This document shows positions 1 through 9,200 of a stretch of 55,896 nucleotides of DNA, piece after piece. Each line of letters begins with the position of its first letter. Positions within the stretch are counted from its first letter, which is position 1. Under the pieces are notes generated by a model. It worked only from the letters and a program-made list of their open reading frames with translations. It was not told the DNA's origin and made no database searches. The DNA comes from an uncultured bacterium (GTDB lineage Bacteria > Armatimonadota > Hebobacteria > CAIYQO01): NCBI GenBank assembly GCA_903928345.1, contig CAIYQO010000270.1:1-55896 (forward strand). Direction: 5' to 3'. The translations under genes were made by a program, and so were the position numbers.

Positions 1-75
1 GGCGCGGACCCCGCTCGTGCCATTAATCCGACCGACGTGGATCTGCTCATCGACCACGCGGCCCGCGCTGCGTGA
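1..75 (+). CDS. 3' end of an unidentified gene (partial)
   Basis: Frame 1 is open from the first base and stops at TGA 73-75, giving a 24-residue C-terminal tail that ends DLLIDHAARAA. Codon choice is the GC-rich style of the backbone genes. The last 17 codons lie inside the 116-bp repeat, so the same tail also appears on the minus strand at the right end. Too short to assign a family. Confidence 0.35.
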   Translation, partial: GADPARAINPTDVDLLIDHAARAA

Positions 76-139
76 ACGCCGGAGCGGGACACAAGCCCCC
101 GGTCAGCAGGAAGTCAGATCGGAAAGTGCGAAAGTCCAC
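24..139 (+). repeat. 116-bp terminal inverted repeat, left copy
   Basis: Bases 24-139 are the exact reverse complement of 55781-55896 when compared base by base. The repeat carries the 3' end of a reading frame, its stop, about 64 bp of downstream sequence with an AGGAAG purine run, and an in-frame GTG. It ends abruptly at GTCCAC, after which the two flanks differ. It may be a true dispersed or duplicated sequence, or the point where an assembly broke on a repeat. Confidence 0.9.
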
Positions 140-476
140 AATCGATGTTCTCCTATTATCTTGTGTTGCCGATCAGGCTTCGACCTTCTTCAGGGTCTTT
201 GCCATATTAGTTCCGCTCGCAATCGTTCAATTGATAATCGGTATCGGGCTTTTTCAATATCGCCGCATTGCTCGAATCGGTGCAATACTATTGCTGATTA
301 CCAGATATTTAGCGCCTTCAATTTGGATTATAGTATGTTACAGACATCCCAATTCCCCATATGACCCAATGGGAGAAGGACTCTTTATGATTTTCTGGGT
401 TGGGTATTTCTTCTACTTCGCCATCCTCATCGTGTTTCTGAGCTTGAAGCGCGTGCGGGAGGCGTGTATGAACTAA
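126..476 (+). CDS. small hypothetical membrane protein
   Basis: About 116 residues with three or four hydrophobic segments (roughly residues 8-40, 45-65 and 82-105) and a basic C-terminus, so an inner-membrane location is likely. Base composition is visibly more AT-rich than the neighbouring lpt genes. I chose GTG 126, which follows AGGAAG by about 12 bases; a longer frame from GTG 72 would be encoded entirely by the terminal repeat. Either way the first few codons come from the repeat, so the natural start may be lost or replaced. No family recognised. It converges on lptB across a long hairpin. Confidence 0.45.
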   Translation: MRKSTIDVLLLSCVADQASTFFRVFAILVPLAIVQLIIGIGLFQYRRIARIGAILLLITRYLAPSIWIIVCYRHPNSPYDPMGEGLFMIFWVGYFFYFAILIVFLSLKRVREACMN

Positions 477-477
477 A

Positions 478-556
478 AATCGTCCCTCGTCATCGTAATT
501 CGTCGTCGTATCTCGATTCGAGCTACGATAACGAATGACGACGACGAGGGACGATT
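478..556 (-). terminator. long imperfect hairpin, terminator of the lpt genes
   Basis: Two arms of about 36 bases pair imperfectly around the centre CTCGATTCGAG (512-522), with the outer 14 bases AATCGTCCCTCGTC perfectly complementary. On the minus strand the stem runs directly into a T5 tract and lies just past the lptB stop, which fits a rho-independent terminator. The stem is unusually long for a terminator and could be a palindromic mobile element reused as one. Confidence 0.6.
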
Positions 557-558
557 CA

Positions 559-1311
559 TTACATCGAGAAGCGGTCGCCCAGGTAGTGTTGCTGCGCCAC
601 GGGGTCGTTGGCGATCTCTTGCGAGGTGCCGTGGGCGAGAATTTTGCCTTCGAAGATGATGTAGGCGCGCTCGGTGATGGCGAGGGTTTCGCGCACGTTG
701 TGGTCGGTGATGAGCACGCCGATGCCGCGGTCGCGCAGGTTGGTGACGAGTTTTTGGATTTCCAGCACCGCGATGGGGTCGACGCCGGTGAAGGGCTCGT
801 CGAGGAGCACGTAGGCCGGATCGCTGGCCAGCGTGCGCGCGATCTCCACGCGCCGGCGCTCGCCGCCGGAAAGCACGCCTCCCTGCGCCTTGCGCCGCTC
901 GGTAAGGCTGAACTCTTCCAGCAGCTCATCCACGCGCGCCTTGCGCTTCGCATAGGGCACGCCGCGCATTTCCAGCACGGAGTGCAGGTTCTGCTCGACG
1001 GTCAGCTTGCGGAAGACCGACGGCTCCTGCGGCAGGTAGCCGAGGCCGAGGCGCGCGCGGCGGAACATGGGGAAGCGCGTGATGTCGCGCTCGCCCAGCC
1101 GCACGGCGCCTTTGTTCGGGCGGATGAGGCCGACGAGCATGTAGAAGGTGGTCGTTTTGCCCGCGCCGTTGGGGCCGAGGAGCCCGACTATCTCCCCCGG
1201 GTTCACCTCCATCGACACATCGTTCACCACCGTGCGCTGGCCGTACCGCTTCACCAAATTGGTGGAGTACAGCGCGCCGGGATGCGTGGCGGTTTGGGTG
1301 GTTTCGCTCAC
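559..1311 (-). CDS. lptB: LPS export ABC transporter ATP-binding protein LptB
   Basis: ATPase that powers extraction of lipopolysaccharide from the inner membrane for the Lpt bridge. The 250-residue protein has Walker A GPNGAGKT (46-53), Q-loop Gln95, signature LSGGE (147-151), Walker B YVLLDEP (167-173) with catalytic Glu172, and switch His204. The LptB-typical C-terminus YLGDRFSM separates it from the related branched-chain amino-acid LivF/LivG ATPases. It overlaps the lptA-like gene by 4 bases, so the two are probably translationally coupled. The LptF/LptG permeases are not in the window. Confidence 0.95.
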   Translation of the reverse strand: MSETTQTATHPGALYSTNLVKRYGQRTVVNDVSMEVNPGEIVGLLGPNGAGKTTTFYMLVGLIRPNKGAVRLGERDITRFPMFRRARLGLGYLPQEPSVFRKLTVEQNLHSVLEMRGVPYAKRKARVDELLEEFSLTERRKAQGGVLSGGERRRVEIARTLASDPAYVLLDEPFTGVDPIAVLEIQKLVTNLRDRGIGVLITDHNVRETLAITERAYIIFEGKILAHGTSQEIANDPVAQQHYLGDRFSM

Positions 1312-1871
1312 GGCGCCACTCCCTTGTTTTCCGTCTTCGCGTCGTCCGCTTCCAGTATGCCCGTCTCCACCGTATAGCGGATCTCGTTGCCGGTGATATC
1401 GCCGCCCGCCACGTGGTCGCCGGTTTTGGGATCGGTCATCGTCAGCGTGGGCAGCACGTCCTTCACGCGCAGCATCCGCAGCACGTGCACGTCGCCCACC
1501 TGCTCGTAGATCATCGTTTCCGCGGTGCCCGTCACCTTCATCCCGGCGGACCCTTTATCCGCGCCATCGTTGACCATGGTGAAGACCACGCCGTCGTGGG
1601 CCTCCAGGCGTGAAATATCGTTGGCGCCGGCCTTCAGATACGCGTCCAGCCGCTGGCAGGTCATCACGGTATGGCGGATAGGCGAGACGAACTTTACGTC
1701 ACCGCTGTAGGCCAGGTGTTTGGGCTCGCGGGTGATCTCCGCGACCATCTTTTTCGCCGTCACCGTGAAGGGCGGCACGGCGCTCTTTTGTGCCGCCTGC
1801 GCGGCCAACAGCGTCCCGATGGAAAGGAACAGCAGCGCCAGCCCGGCGATCAAATAGCTGCGATAGCGCAT
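1308..1871 (-). CDS. LptA/OstA-like periplasmic LPS transport protein
   Basis: The 187-residue product starts with a signal peptide (positive MRYR then a hydrophobic stretch ending near AQAA). The mature part has the LptA-type pattern of short beta strands: HLAYSGDVKFVSPIRHTVMTC, the acidic turn after RLEAHDGVVF, and GNEIRYTVETGILEA. The LptA family forms the periplasmic filament between LptC and LptD. I chose ATG 1871, which has AAAGGAG 10 bases upstream; a longer frame to 2036 would translate only through the palindromic element. The 4-base overlap with lptB supports the Lpt assignment. Confidence 0.75.
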   Translation of the reverse strand: MRYRSYLIAGLALLFLSIGTLLAAQAAQKSAVPPFTVTAKKMVAEITREPKHLAYSGDVKFVSPIRHTVMTCQRLDAYLKAGANDISRLEAHDGVVFTMVNDGADKGSAGMKVTGTAETMIYEQVGDVHVLRMLRVKDVLPTLTMTDPKTGDHVAGGDITGNEIRYTVETGILEADDAKTENKGVAP

Positions 1872-1890
1872 GTGAGTGCAATCTCCTTTG

Positions 1891-1988
1891 CGACCTACCC
1901 CTGCCCCCTCCTTCGAGGGAGGGGGGGTGCGACCTTCTTCCCGTCGCTCCCCCTTCCCGCGCGGGAAGGGGGTCGGGGGGGTTAGGTC
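1891..1988. repeat. GC-rich double-palindrome element inside the lpt cluster
   Basis: Outer arms GACCTACCCC and GGGGTTAGGTC enclose two inner hairpins, one at about 1904-1926 (CCCCCTCC/GGAGGGGG type) and one at about 1949-1972 (CCCCCTTCCC GCGC GGGAAGGGGG). It fills the gap between the lptC-like and lptA-like genes. It looks like a dispersed palindromic repeat and could attenuate or process the transcript. Confidence 0.7.
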
Positions 1989-1992
1989 CTCG

Positions 1993-2565
1993 TCATTTAG
2001 ACACGCTTCGTAAAATATCGGTGCGCACGTGGTCAAAGGTGGCCGCGTGCAGATTGGTGGAAAAGATGCCGTGCTCGGCGTTTTGGCGCAGGCCTTGCAT
2101 GAGCCACACCAGCGAGTCGGCGCCGATCTTCCCGTTGGTGGAGTTCCACGCGAAGGCGGCGGCGTCCAGGGTGATCCCCTTGTCCAGGTCTATGGCGTGC
2201 ACGTGGCCATGCAGATGCACGTCCGCCGTGCTCCCCTGCAGCATCGCCGTGCCGTCGTCGGCAGTGACGCGCAACGCGGCGTGCCCGCCGTCGTAGAGCA
2301 CACAGGCGATGCCGGTCATCGCCAGCCGGCCTTTGGTGGGATCGGCCTGCGTCTTCTTCACGTCCGCCTCCCACACGCGCGCCCCCTGCTGCGGGAAGCG
2401 GATGTGGTAGTCGCGCAGCGTGATGGTGCCGGGGTTGCGCGGCACGCTCGCGTCGGGGGGCGGCGGCGGTGGCGGCGGCGGCGTACTCCGCGGGCAGCCC
2501 AGCAGCGCCAGACACATCCCGAGGCACGCAACTATCCATAGGCAGTATAACCGGCATCGCCTCAC
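1993..2565 (-). CDS. LptC-like lipoprotein
   Basis: About 190 residues beginning at a proposed GTG (2565) with GGAAGG upstream. A hydrophobic leader is followed by the lipobox LLGC, then a run of nine prolines that may span the periplasmic or cell-wall space. The C-terminal half has an LptC-like beta pattern, for example GITLDAAAFAWNSTNGKIGA, which resembles the LptC element in which a target strand is marked and exchanged. Family knowledge: LptC is usually anchored by a membrane helix, so a lipid-anchored version is a variation. Position directly upstream of lptA-like and lptB supports the role. A longer frame to 2643 lacks a ribosome-binding site. Confidence 0.65.
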   Translation of the reverse strand: MRRCRLYCLWIVACLGMCLALLGCPRSTPPPPPPPPPDASVPRNPGTITLRDYHIRFPQQGARVWEADVKKTQADPTKGRLAMTGIACVLYDGGHAALRVTADDGTAMLQGSTADVHLHGHVHAIDLDKGITLDAAAFAWNSTNGKIGADSLVWLMQGLRQNAEHGIFSTNLHAATFDHVRTDILRSVSK

Positions 2566-3040
2566 GAGTGCATCTGTCCTTCCGTCTTCGCGCCGGCCCA
2601 CTGGCCGCCACCGTATTATACTACCCGCCGCCATTTTGGACAAACGAGCGGACAGCGCGGTGGATCGCGTGCCCGAAGTGAGCCCTCATCCCGGAGAGCA
2701 GCAAACAAATATTTTCATTTTATGGTTAGAAAGCGGTGTCAGTGAGGAATACTCAAGATACCCGTCGCCCCTCCTGCCGCGGAGCGTCACCTCTGACGCG
2801 ATATCCCCTGGATTGTGGAGATTCAGGATTCACGTAGCCTGCATTAACCTGCTCGTTGGGTCACGGCGCATGTGCCATCGTTGCCGTCAGGCCTTCGCTA
2901 TTCAGTCGTAGCATCCCGTACGCGGGGATTTCCGGCATAGTCACATTTCGGTCGCTCAAAAGCCATACTCCTGAATCTTTCTTTATCGGCATGCACTTGT
3001 TCTGACATATCCAGAGCAGGATTGAAGGAGGGGATTTTCA
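2566..3040. other. divergent intergenic region, no gene seen
   Basis: 475 bases between the divergent lptC-like gene and the lipoprotein at 3041. No frame has a convincing start with a ribosome-binding site or coding-style composition. It is more AT-rich around 2700-2760 and probably carries both promoters, but I cannot place a confident -35/-10 pair. Confidence 0.5.
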
Positions 3041-3865
3041 ATGCAGACCATGTTTCGTTCGCTGCGACTGCCGGCCGTCGGGTGCGTACTGCTCGCGGGG
3101 GGGTGGCTCCTCGGTTGCTCGTCGGGCAGCACTTCCAGCAGCACGGACACGCCGGTGGCGCTGACGACCACCGTCGCCGACCCGGGGGAGACCACGAGCG
3201 CCGACCTGTCCACGGCCACGGTGAAGCCGGCCGACCCCACCGCCGGGGTCATGACGATGACCGCCCCCATCCTCATGCCGTCGGACGGCGCCGGGTTGGC
3301 CTCCGCGGGCACCGAGACGGCGCTGGAAGTGGACCCGGGCAACACCGGCACCGCCGCGGGCACCCTGCCGTTGACGGCGCAGGCAGACGGCACCGTACGC
3401 GGGGGTACCGCCACCGCCGTGCTGCCCGAAGGGGACAGCGCCATCGCGCTCAGCCCCAACACGGAATTCGACCTGTCCGATCAGCCGCTCGTCGGCGCGC
3501 TGACGCGTGGGCACGTCGCACCGGTACGCCTGCGCGTCGCCTACGTCCGTGTCATGTTCAGCGTGCGTCGCAAGCCGTGCGCCTGGACGCTCCCCACGTC
3601 ATACCGGCTGGACGTGGTGCGCGTGAAGAACATGTATGAGCTAAAGAACTCCTACCTGACCCTGTACTGGAAGGGCAACCACTTCACCCCGCCGGCGGAC
3701 GGCGCGGCGAAGTTGACCGTGGACCTATACAACGGCATGACGAAGGTGGCCGGGCCGCTGGTGAAGAGCGTGCCGGTGGTGAAGGACACGGCGACCTTCA
3801 CGGGTTCCAACACGGTGCCTTTCAACCGCGTAGGCATCACGCTTGACCTGCGCGACAAGAAGTAA
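3041..3865 (+). CDS. Thr/Ala/Gly-rich lipoprotein of unknown function
   Basis: 274 residues with a signal peptide and lipobox WLLGC (Cys26), followed by a low-complexity Ser/Thr/Ala/Gly/Pro stretch to about residue 150, probably an extended linker. The C-terminal 120 residues look globular: repeated short beta strands such as YLTLYWKGNHF, KLTVDLYNG and RVGITLDLRD. Start ATG 3041 has AAGGAGGGG 8 bases upstream. It lies 18 bases before the beta-barrel gene at 3884, so the two are probably co-transcribed and may act together at the cell surface. No family recognised. Confidence 0.75.
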   Translation: MQTMFRSLRLPAVGCVLLAGGWLLGCSSGSTSSSTDTPVALTTTVADPGETTSADLSTATVKPADPTAGVMTMTAPILMPSDGAGLASAGTETALEVDPGNTGTAAGTLPLTAQADGTVRGGTATAVLPEGDSAIALSPNTEFDLSDQPLVGALTRGHVAPVRLRVAYVRVMFSVRRKPCAWTLPTSYRLDVVRVKNMYELKNSYLTLYWKGNHFTPPADGAAKLTVDLYNGMTKVAGPLVKSVPVVKDTATFTGSNTVPFNRVGITLDLRDKK

Positions 3866-3883
3866 TGGCGAGAAGGTGACCTC

Positions 3884-4699
3884 ATGCGAAGTGCCGTCGT
3901 TATGCGTCTGTGGAGTTGTCTCGCCTTGCCGTGGCTTCTGCTTGCCGGAGCCTCCGCAAGTGCGGGCACTCCCTGGACCCTGCCGGCACACACCGTGCAA
4001 CCGAGTACCACGGTGACGTACCTGGGCTGGGATGGCCGCGCCCTGACCCAGGTCGACACCGGGCTGGCGGTGGGTCTGACCTCGTTCCTTACCGTCGGCG
4101 CCGCGTTTCGCGGCGCCGACGGGCACGGACGTGACGTCGACAACAGCTACGCGTCCACCGGCTACGGGGTATGGAGCGATCTGCGCCTGCCCTTCGGCCT
4201 GCCCGCGGTGGTGCACCTGGAGCACAGCGGCGCGAACGTGCACCTGCGCGCCTCGAGCCCCGACAGCTCGTTGCAGGCCGACCCGACCTGGGCGGCGACG
4301 GGCGTGGAGCTGCGTACCGGTGCCGGCCCCTTCACGGCACGCACGGGGGGATATCAGGTGGCGACGAACGGCCTGCTCACCTCGACGGTGTACCTGCTCG
4401 GTGGCGGCGTACGGATGCGCCTCGCCCGCTGGCTGCACGCCGACGCCGGCGTGACCGGCTTCGTGGACAACTATCAGACCCGCACCACCGCGCTGGAAAC
4501 CACGTTGTCCCTGCACGCGGGCACCCCACGCGTCGGCTTCACCCTGGGCGCCGGCTACTACCCGCGCGGCGTGCCCCTGGCAGGCACGGCGCTCTCCACC
4601 GCCTCCACCATCGGCGCCGTCTACGGCAGCGACGCCGCCCCGCAACTGCACACCGCGCAAGTCGGATTTGTGTCGATGGCGGGGACGTACCGGTTTTAA
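3884..4699 (+). CDS. predicted outer-membrane beta-barrel protein
   Basis: 271 residues with a signal peptide (about residues 1-27, cleaved near ASASAG). The rest is a series of alternating amphipathic strands separated by Gly/Asp/Ser-rich turns, ending AGTYRF. A terminal Phe preceded by an aromatic strand is the usual Bam recognition signal for outer-membrane barrels. Eight to ten strands look possible. A GAGAAGG ribosome-binding site precedes ATG 3884. Probably in an operon with the preceding lipoprotein. Specific function unknown. Confidence 0.7.
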   Translation: MRSAVVMRLWSCLALPWLLLAGASASAGTPWTLPAHTVQPSTTVTYLGWDGRALTQVDTGLAVGLTSFLTVGAAFRGADGHGRDVDNSYASTGYGVWSDLRLPFGLPAVVHLEHSGANVHLRASSPDSSLQADPTWAATGVELRTGAGPFTARTGGYQVATNGLLTSTVYLLGGGVRMRLARWLHADAGVTGFVDNYQTRTTALETTLSLHAGTPRVGFTLGAGYYPRGVPLAGTALSTASTIGAVYGSDAAPQLHTAQVGFVSMAGTYRF

Positions 4700-4880
4700 G
4701 GAATCGCACTTCTGCAGGGACTGTCCCGTCGCGTGCCATACGTGATGAGAACTTGACGCCACAGTGTGTGGTATACGCAAGCCGGTGTTAATCGATCTAC
4801 CAGGAGGGGCAACACTGCCGGTTGCACTTTCCGAAGCGCCACGGGACAGCCCCAGCAGAAGGACGATATTGCCTTACTTC

Positions 4881-6014
4881 CTAGTCCCTACGCCCGCACC
4901 ACGTTTTCACCCCTTCGGCATACCGCTGCGCGGCGTGCCAGGAGATATCCGGCGGGGCGCCGTGGTCGAGGGCGGGGGTGTAGCGGCCTTTTCCCCAGGC
5001 GACGCGGAAGCAGCGGGCGACCTCGGCGTCGATGACGGCACCGTCGCCGGTGGCTAGCGCGCGCTTGTCCATGCCGCCGCTCAGGTTGAGCGTGGGGAAG
5101 GCTTCCCGCAGCCGCGCCACGTCCATCGCCGCCTGCGCCTCGCACGGCGAGGTGCCAGTAATGCCGCAGGCGACCATCTCGGGCAGGATATCCCACGCGT
5201 TGCCGTCGGTATCCATCCAGCATTCCGACACGCCCAGCTCGCGCAGACCGCCGATGACCTTGCGGTAGCCGGGGGCGAGGAACTCGCGGAAGAGCGCCGG
5301 GCCGCAGAGAGGCGCCTTGGTGGCGCACATGTCCTCGAAAAAGGTCACCTGATCCAGCCGCGCCATGGGGAGCACCTGCGCGAAGGTGGCGAGCCAGAAA
5401 TCGGTGAGGTCGCCGATGATGGTGTGCACCAGGGCGGGGTCGTCATACATCGCGAAGAGCAGCCCTTCCAGCCCCATCAACTCGCGCATGGGGCCGAAGA
5501 GACCGAAGAGTGGGAAGCCGAAGTACCACATCCAGTGCGTTGCAGCCTGTTCCGCGTACGCGGCGGCGTTCCACCCCGCGGGCAGGCGGCCTTCCAGTGT
5601 GGGCTGGAAGCGCTCCTCGTAAAGCGCCTTCCATGAGCGCAGATCCTTCACCGGGAAGTCGAGCCACTGCGACATGGCGCTCATCGCCCCCGCCGCCGCT
5701 TTGAAGCCGCCGGTGCGGTCATAGTCGGCACGCAGGCAGCGCTTCGTCACCCCGAACTCGTCGATGAGCGTGACGTAGTCGGGGCCCTTGTCCAGCACCA
5801 CGATGGGCATGACGGGCACCATGTTCAGGTCGAGGGGCAGGTGCCCATAGTCGTCGCAGACCAGTCCAAGCGCCGCGTTGAGATCCGCGTCCGCCGGCAT
5901 GCCTTCACGTACCCACCGCTCACGCGTCTCCGCCCACGGCCAAATGCCTGGCAGCGGCAGACGATCCACGCGCGCGCCGGCGTTGATGGCGGCAAGTAAT
6001 TCGCGACCGTTCAT
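4881..6014 (-). CDS. uroporphyrinogen decarboxylase-family (UROD-like) protein
   Basis: 377 residues with the fold signature of the UROD/methylcobamide methyltransferase superfamily: PAPY-like central region, FFEDMC after a helical stretch, a DTDGNAW strand end, and the terminal LNLSGGMDKRAL barrel segment that resembles the conserved GN(L)DP region. It lacks the N-terminal RQAGRY motif of true HemE, so I do not call it a heme enzyme. Many such paralogs in Armatimonadota and Planctomycetes have unknown substrates. It stands alone; GAGGTAA precedes ATG 6014. Confidence 0.8.
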   Translation of the reverse strand: MNGRELLAAINAGARVDRLPLPGIWPWAETRERWVREGMPADADLNAALGLVCDDYGHLPLDLNMVPVMPIVVLDKGPDYVTLIDEFGVTKRCLRADYDRTGGFKAAAGAMSAMSQWLDFPVKDLRSWKALYEERFQPTLEGRLPAGWNAAAYAEQAATHWMWYFGFPLFGLFGPMRELMGLEGLLFAMYDDPALVHTIIGDLTDFWLATFAQVLPMARLDQVTFFEDMCATKAPLCGPALFREFLAPGYRKVIGGLRELGVSECWMDTDGNAWDILPEMVACGITGTSPCEAQAAMDVARLREAFPTLNLSGGMDKRALATGDGAVIDAEVARCFRVAWGKGRYTPALDHGAPPDISWHAAQRYAEGVKTWCGRRD

Positions 6015-6136
6015 GGGGGTTACCTCGTCTTCTCGGATGATCGGTACTTCGGGATGATGCAGGCGTGTTCCTGCATCGTTCCACGCTCACGCGCGGCCCG
6101 CACCCCAACCCCTTTCAAGAAGTCGAGGGAAACGGC

Positions 6137-6180
6137 AAGGCGCGTCCGGTGACAGTTGAATATCACAACGGACGCGCCTT
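6137..6180 (-). terminator. candidate hairpin terminator downstream of the 1272-aa gene
   Basis: AAGGCGCGTCCG (6137-6148) pairs exactly with CGGACGCGCCTT (6169-6180) across a 20-base loop, 30 bases past the stop of the minus-strand gene. Only a short T run follows on the minus strand, so termination strength is uncertain. Confidence 0.45.
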
Positions 6181-6211
6181 ACTGCGCTACTGCGAGTTCA
6201 GAGGCGATGGC

Positions 6212-9200
6212 CTACTTGAACAGCATCTCGCCCCAGTTCTTCGGCTCCATCTGGAGTTCGAAGACGGCGTCGTCGACGATGCCGGTGTGCTGGTTGGCCC
6301 AGTAGGTGCGCAGGCGGGTGCGGGTGCCGGCGGGATCGCCGTGGGTGACACCCAGGTCGCCGTGCAGCGCCAGGCCGTCCGCCGGGGTGAGGCCCAGTGC
6401 GGCGAGCGGGATGGCCGCTTCCACCACGTAGCCGCCGCGGTGCAAGGAAACCTTCACCTGCGCGGTGGGTATGGCGTCCACGTAGTCCATCCAGTATTCG
6501 TGCACCACGCCGGAGGAGAAGAGCTTTTTGCGCTTCTCGTCGGACACCTTGCGGTAGAGCATCGCCATCGGGGTGCCCTTGAAGTCGCCGATGGAGAGGC
6601 GCAAGTCGCCGCGCACGCCTTCGCCGCGGTTCTTATCCGCCTTCGGGTCGGTACCGAGCTGGAAGTCCACCGTGTCGCCGCCGATATACATCTGCGTCGG
6701 GTCGGTGGCGCTGTTCATCCACGGCGTGTTGTCCTTCACGTCCCAGGCGAGGTAGAGGTTCGTCGCGTCGTAGGCCACGGAGGAGCGCGCGGCGGCGTCA
6801 TCCTGCTTCTGGTACTTCACGATCTCGGCGCCCTTGAAGTCGTTGTCCAGGTTGCCGGTGAAGGTCGGGGTGAGGTGCGCCACGGTGAGGCGCGGCGTGC
6901 CGACGGTTTCCTGCAGGTAGCTCTCGCGCAGCGTCTGCGCCTGCTTCGTCTCCGGGGCGGAGATGGTGAGCGCGTCGCCCTTCATGGTGCGCACGTTCTC
7001 CAGGCCGGTCACATCCAGGTTCCAGAAGCCCGTTTTGCCCGCTTGCAGATAAAGCTTGCCGTCGGGCGAGGTGGCGATGGAACCGCCGAAGTCTTCGCCG
7101 CCCATACCGCAGGGTACGTTGTCCATGTTCACGCCGGGGGTCGCCACTTCGGGCCACTTGAACTGCATCGGGTCGGGCTCGAAGAGACGAGTGAGGTAGA
7201 AGCCGTCCTCGGTGAGGATGTGCCACTCGCCCACGTTGGTGGCAATGACCCACGCATTGCCGACTACGGGCAGTTTTGTAGCGCCGCACGGGCCGTAGGA
7301 GCCGCGGATCATGCCGTTCTCCGGCGGGCAGGCGTTGTGGGAGCCGTGCACACCGACGAAGTTGTCGGGGTACGTCCACTTCAGTTTGCCGGTGGCGATG
7401 TCCCAGCACTCGTTCCAACCGTTGTTCACGCCGTAGGCGCCCTGGTGCATCACCAGTGTGTCGTCGACGGAGCCCAGGCCGGCGGCCGGCATCTTCACAG
7501 GGTTGGCCATGTCGTACTTCGGCGCGCCGCATTTGGACCAGCCGGCCACCTTGTACTGCTTGTCGCCGGCGTAGAAGGTCATGTCCGGCGTCATATACAT
7601 GTACCAGCCCGTCATGCGAATGATGCCGTCCTGATATGTCACTTCCTCAGGCTGCTCTACGCCGTCGCCGTTCTCGTCGCTCCACAGCGCGGTGCGCGTC
7701 GCCGTCCCGGTCTGGCCGTGGGCCGGAGGCGGGATCTCCTTGTTGTCCTTATCGACGTAGAAGAACCGCGCGCGCTGCTTGTATTCGCCGGCGCCCAGGC
7801 GCTCGAAGATGTTGACCGAGCCGAGGTCAAAGGCCCAGCGCGTGGCGGTGGCGATGTACTGCCGACCGTTCTGGCCGGTGCCGAACTGCGCGTTCTCCAT
7901 GCCGTCGCGCGTGAAGGCGCCGACGCAGGTCGCTTGCCCCGTCTTCGGATCGAGCTTCCACTCGCAACCAGCGCCGGCCATGACATTCGGGTCGAGGGGA
8001 TCGATGGCGCCGCCCAGCGCGCCGTAGGAGGTCGGGCCGAAGAGTTCCTTCACCAGGGCACCGGTTTTGGTATCCCACACGCTCACGCGCTTGGGGAACC
8101 AGTCCGATTCCATGGCCCACAGCTTGCCTTCAGCATCCACGGTGAGGTCGTTCACGAAGGCCATGCCGTCGGATGTCCACTTGCCGGTGAGGGCGCGCCC
8201 GCCCGCGCGGCCGATGGTGAGGCTCGGTTTGCCGTCGGCGGTGAAGACGCGCACCTGGTTGCTGGGGGCGTTCTCGGCCACGAAGATGCGCCCGTCCTTG
8301 CCCACCGCCAGCGCCTTGGCGTTGGTGAGGCCGGTGATCAGCGGCGCCGTCGCGCCCGTGTCCACGTCCAGCTTGAGCACCGTGCTACCGTCGCTGATGA
8401 TGGCGGCGTGCCCGGCGTCGATAAACTTGCCGGACGTCGGGGCCTTCACGGTGTATGTATGCAGCACCTTGCCCGTTTTCCCGTCGAGGATGAGCACGGT
8501 GTCGGTTTTTGTAAAGATGAGAAGCAGCTTGCCGCCGCACGCGGCGAGGCCGTTGGCGCTGTCCGGGCCCTTCTGATCGCCCCACAATGACTTGATCTGC
8601 ACGTCGGGGGAGTCGTCGCCGCCGGTCCAAACGGTGAAGCCACCCTTTTTGCTATCGACCTGGAAGAGATCGCCGCCCCAGCTTTGCGCGTAGACGGTGC
8701 CGTTATCCACGGCGATGAATTCGGCGGCGGACATGCCGAAGCGGCTGGCCTTCCACTGCACGTTGCCTTGCAGGTCGGTCGCCAGCATCGCCTTGCCGGC
8801 TTCGGCGCCGGACCAGCCGAGGTAGACCTTGGTATCGTCGGAGGCGCAGCCGGTGGGGGTACCCTCGTCGCCCCCCCAATTGGAGGTTAGCGAGGAATCC
8901 CACGGGGCGGTGCCGGCGTTATCCGCCCAGCCGTGCAGCTTGAGGCCGATGCCCTTGTGCCAGATCGCCGTCCAGGTGTATTGGCCCGCGGAGACGGGCG
9001 TGCCGGGGGTGCGCCAGTTGGTCGTGGTGAGGCCGTCCCACAATGCGGTGTGCTTGCCCTTGGTGTAGAAGGCACAGGTGAGCAGTTGGCGTACCACGGT
9101 GCCGTCGGCGGCCTTGATGTTCAGCGAGATGTAGCCGTCTTCGGGCATGGTGAAGTTGATCTTTTTGAAGCCCTTCAGTTCCTTCACCTTGATGAGGCCC

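Noticed and set aside
113-130. Resemblance of the terminal repeat to a sequencing adapter (AGATCGGAA)
   Set aside because: The match ends after nine bases and the surrounding 116 bases include a coding 3' end, so it is not adapter sequence.
2457-2485. G-rich tract as a phase-variable repeat
   Set aside because: On the coding strand it encodes nine prolines with mixed codons (interrupted G runs), not a pure homopolymer likely to slip.
4881-6014. hemE (true uroporphyrinogen decarboxylase)
   Set aside because: The N-terminal RQAGRY substrate motif is missing and no heme genes are nearby.
6065-8590. 841-residue open frame on the plus strand
   Set aside because: It lies antisense to the propeller protein. 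Composition is Arg/Val/His-rich with no domain, as expected for a shadow frame in GC-rich DNA.
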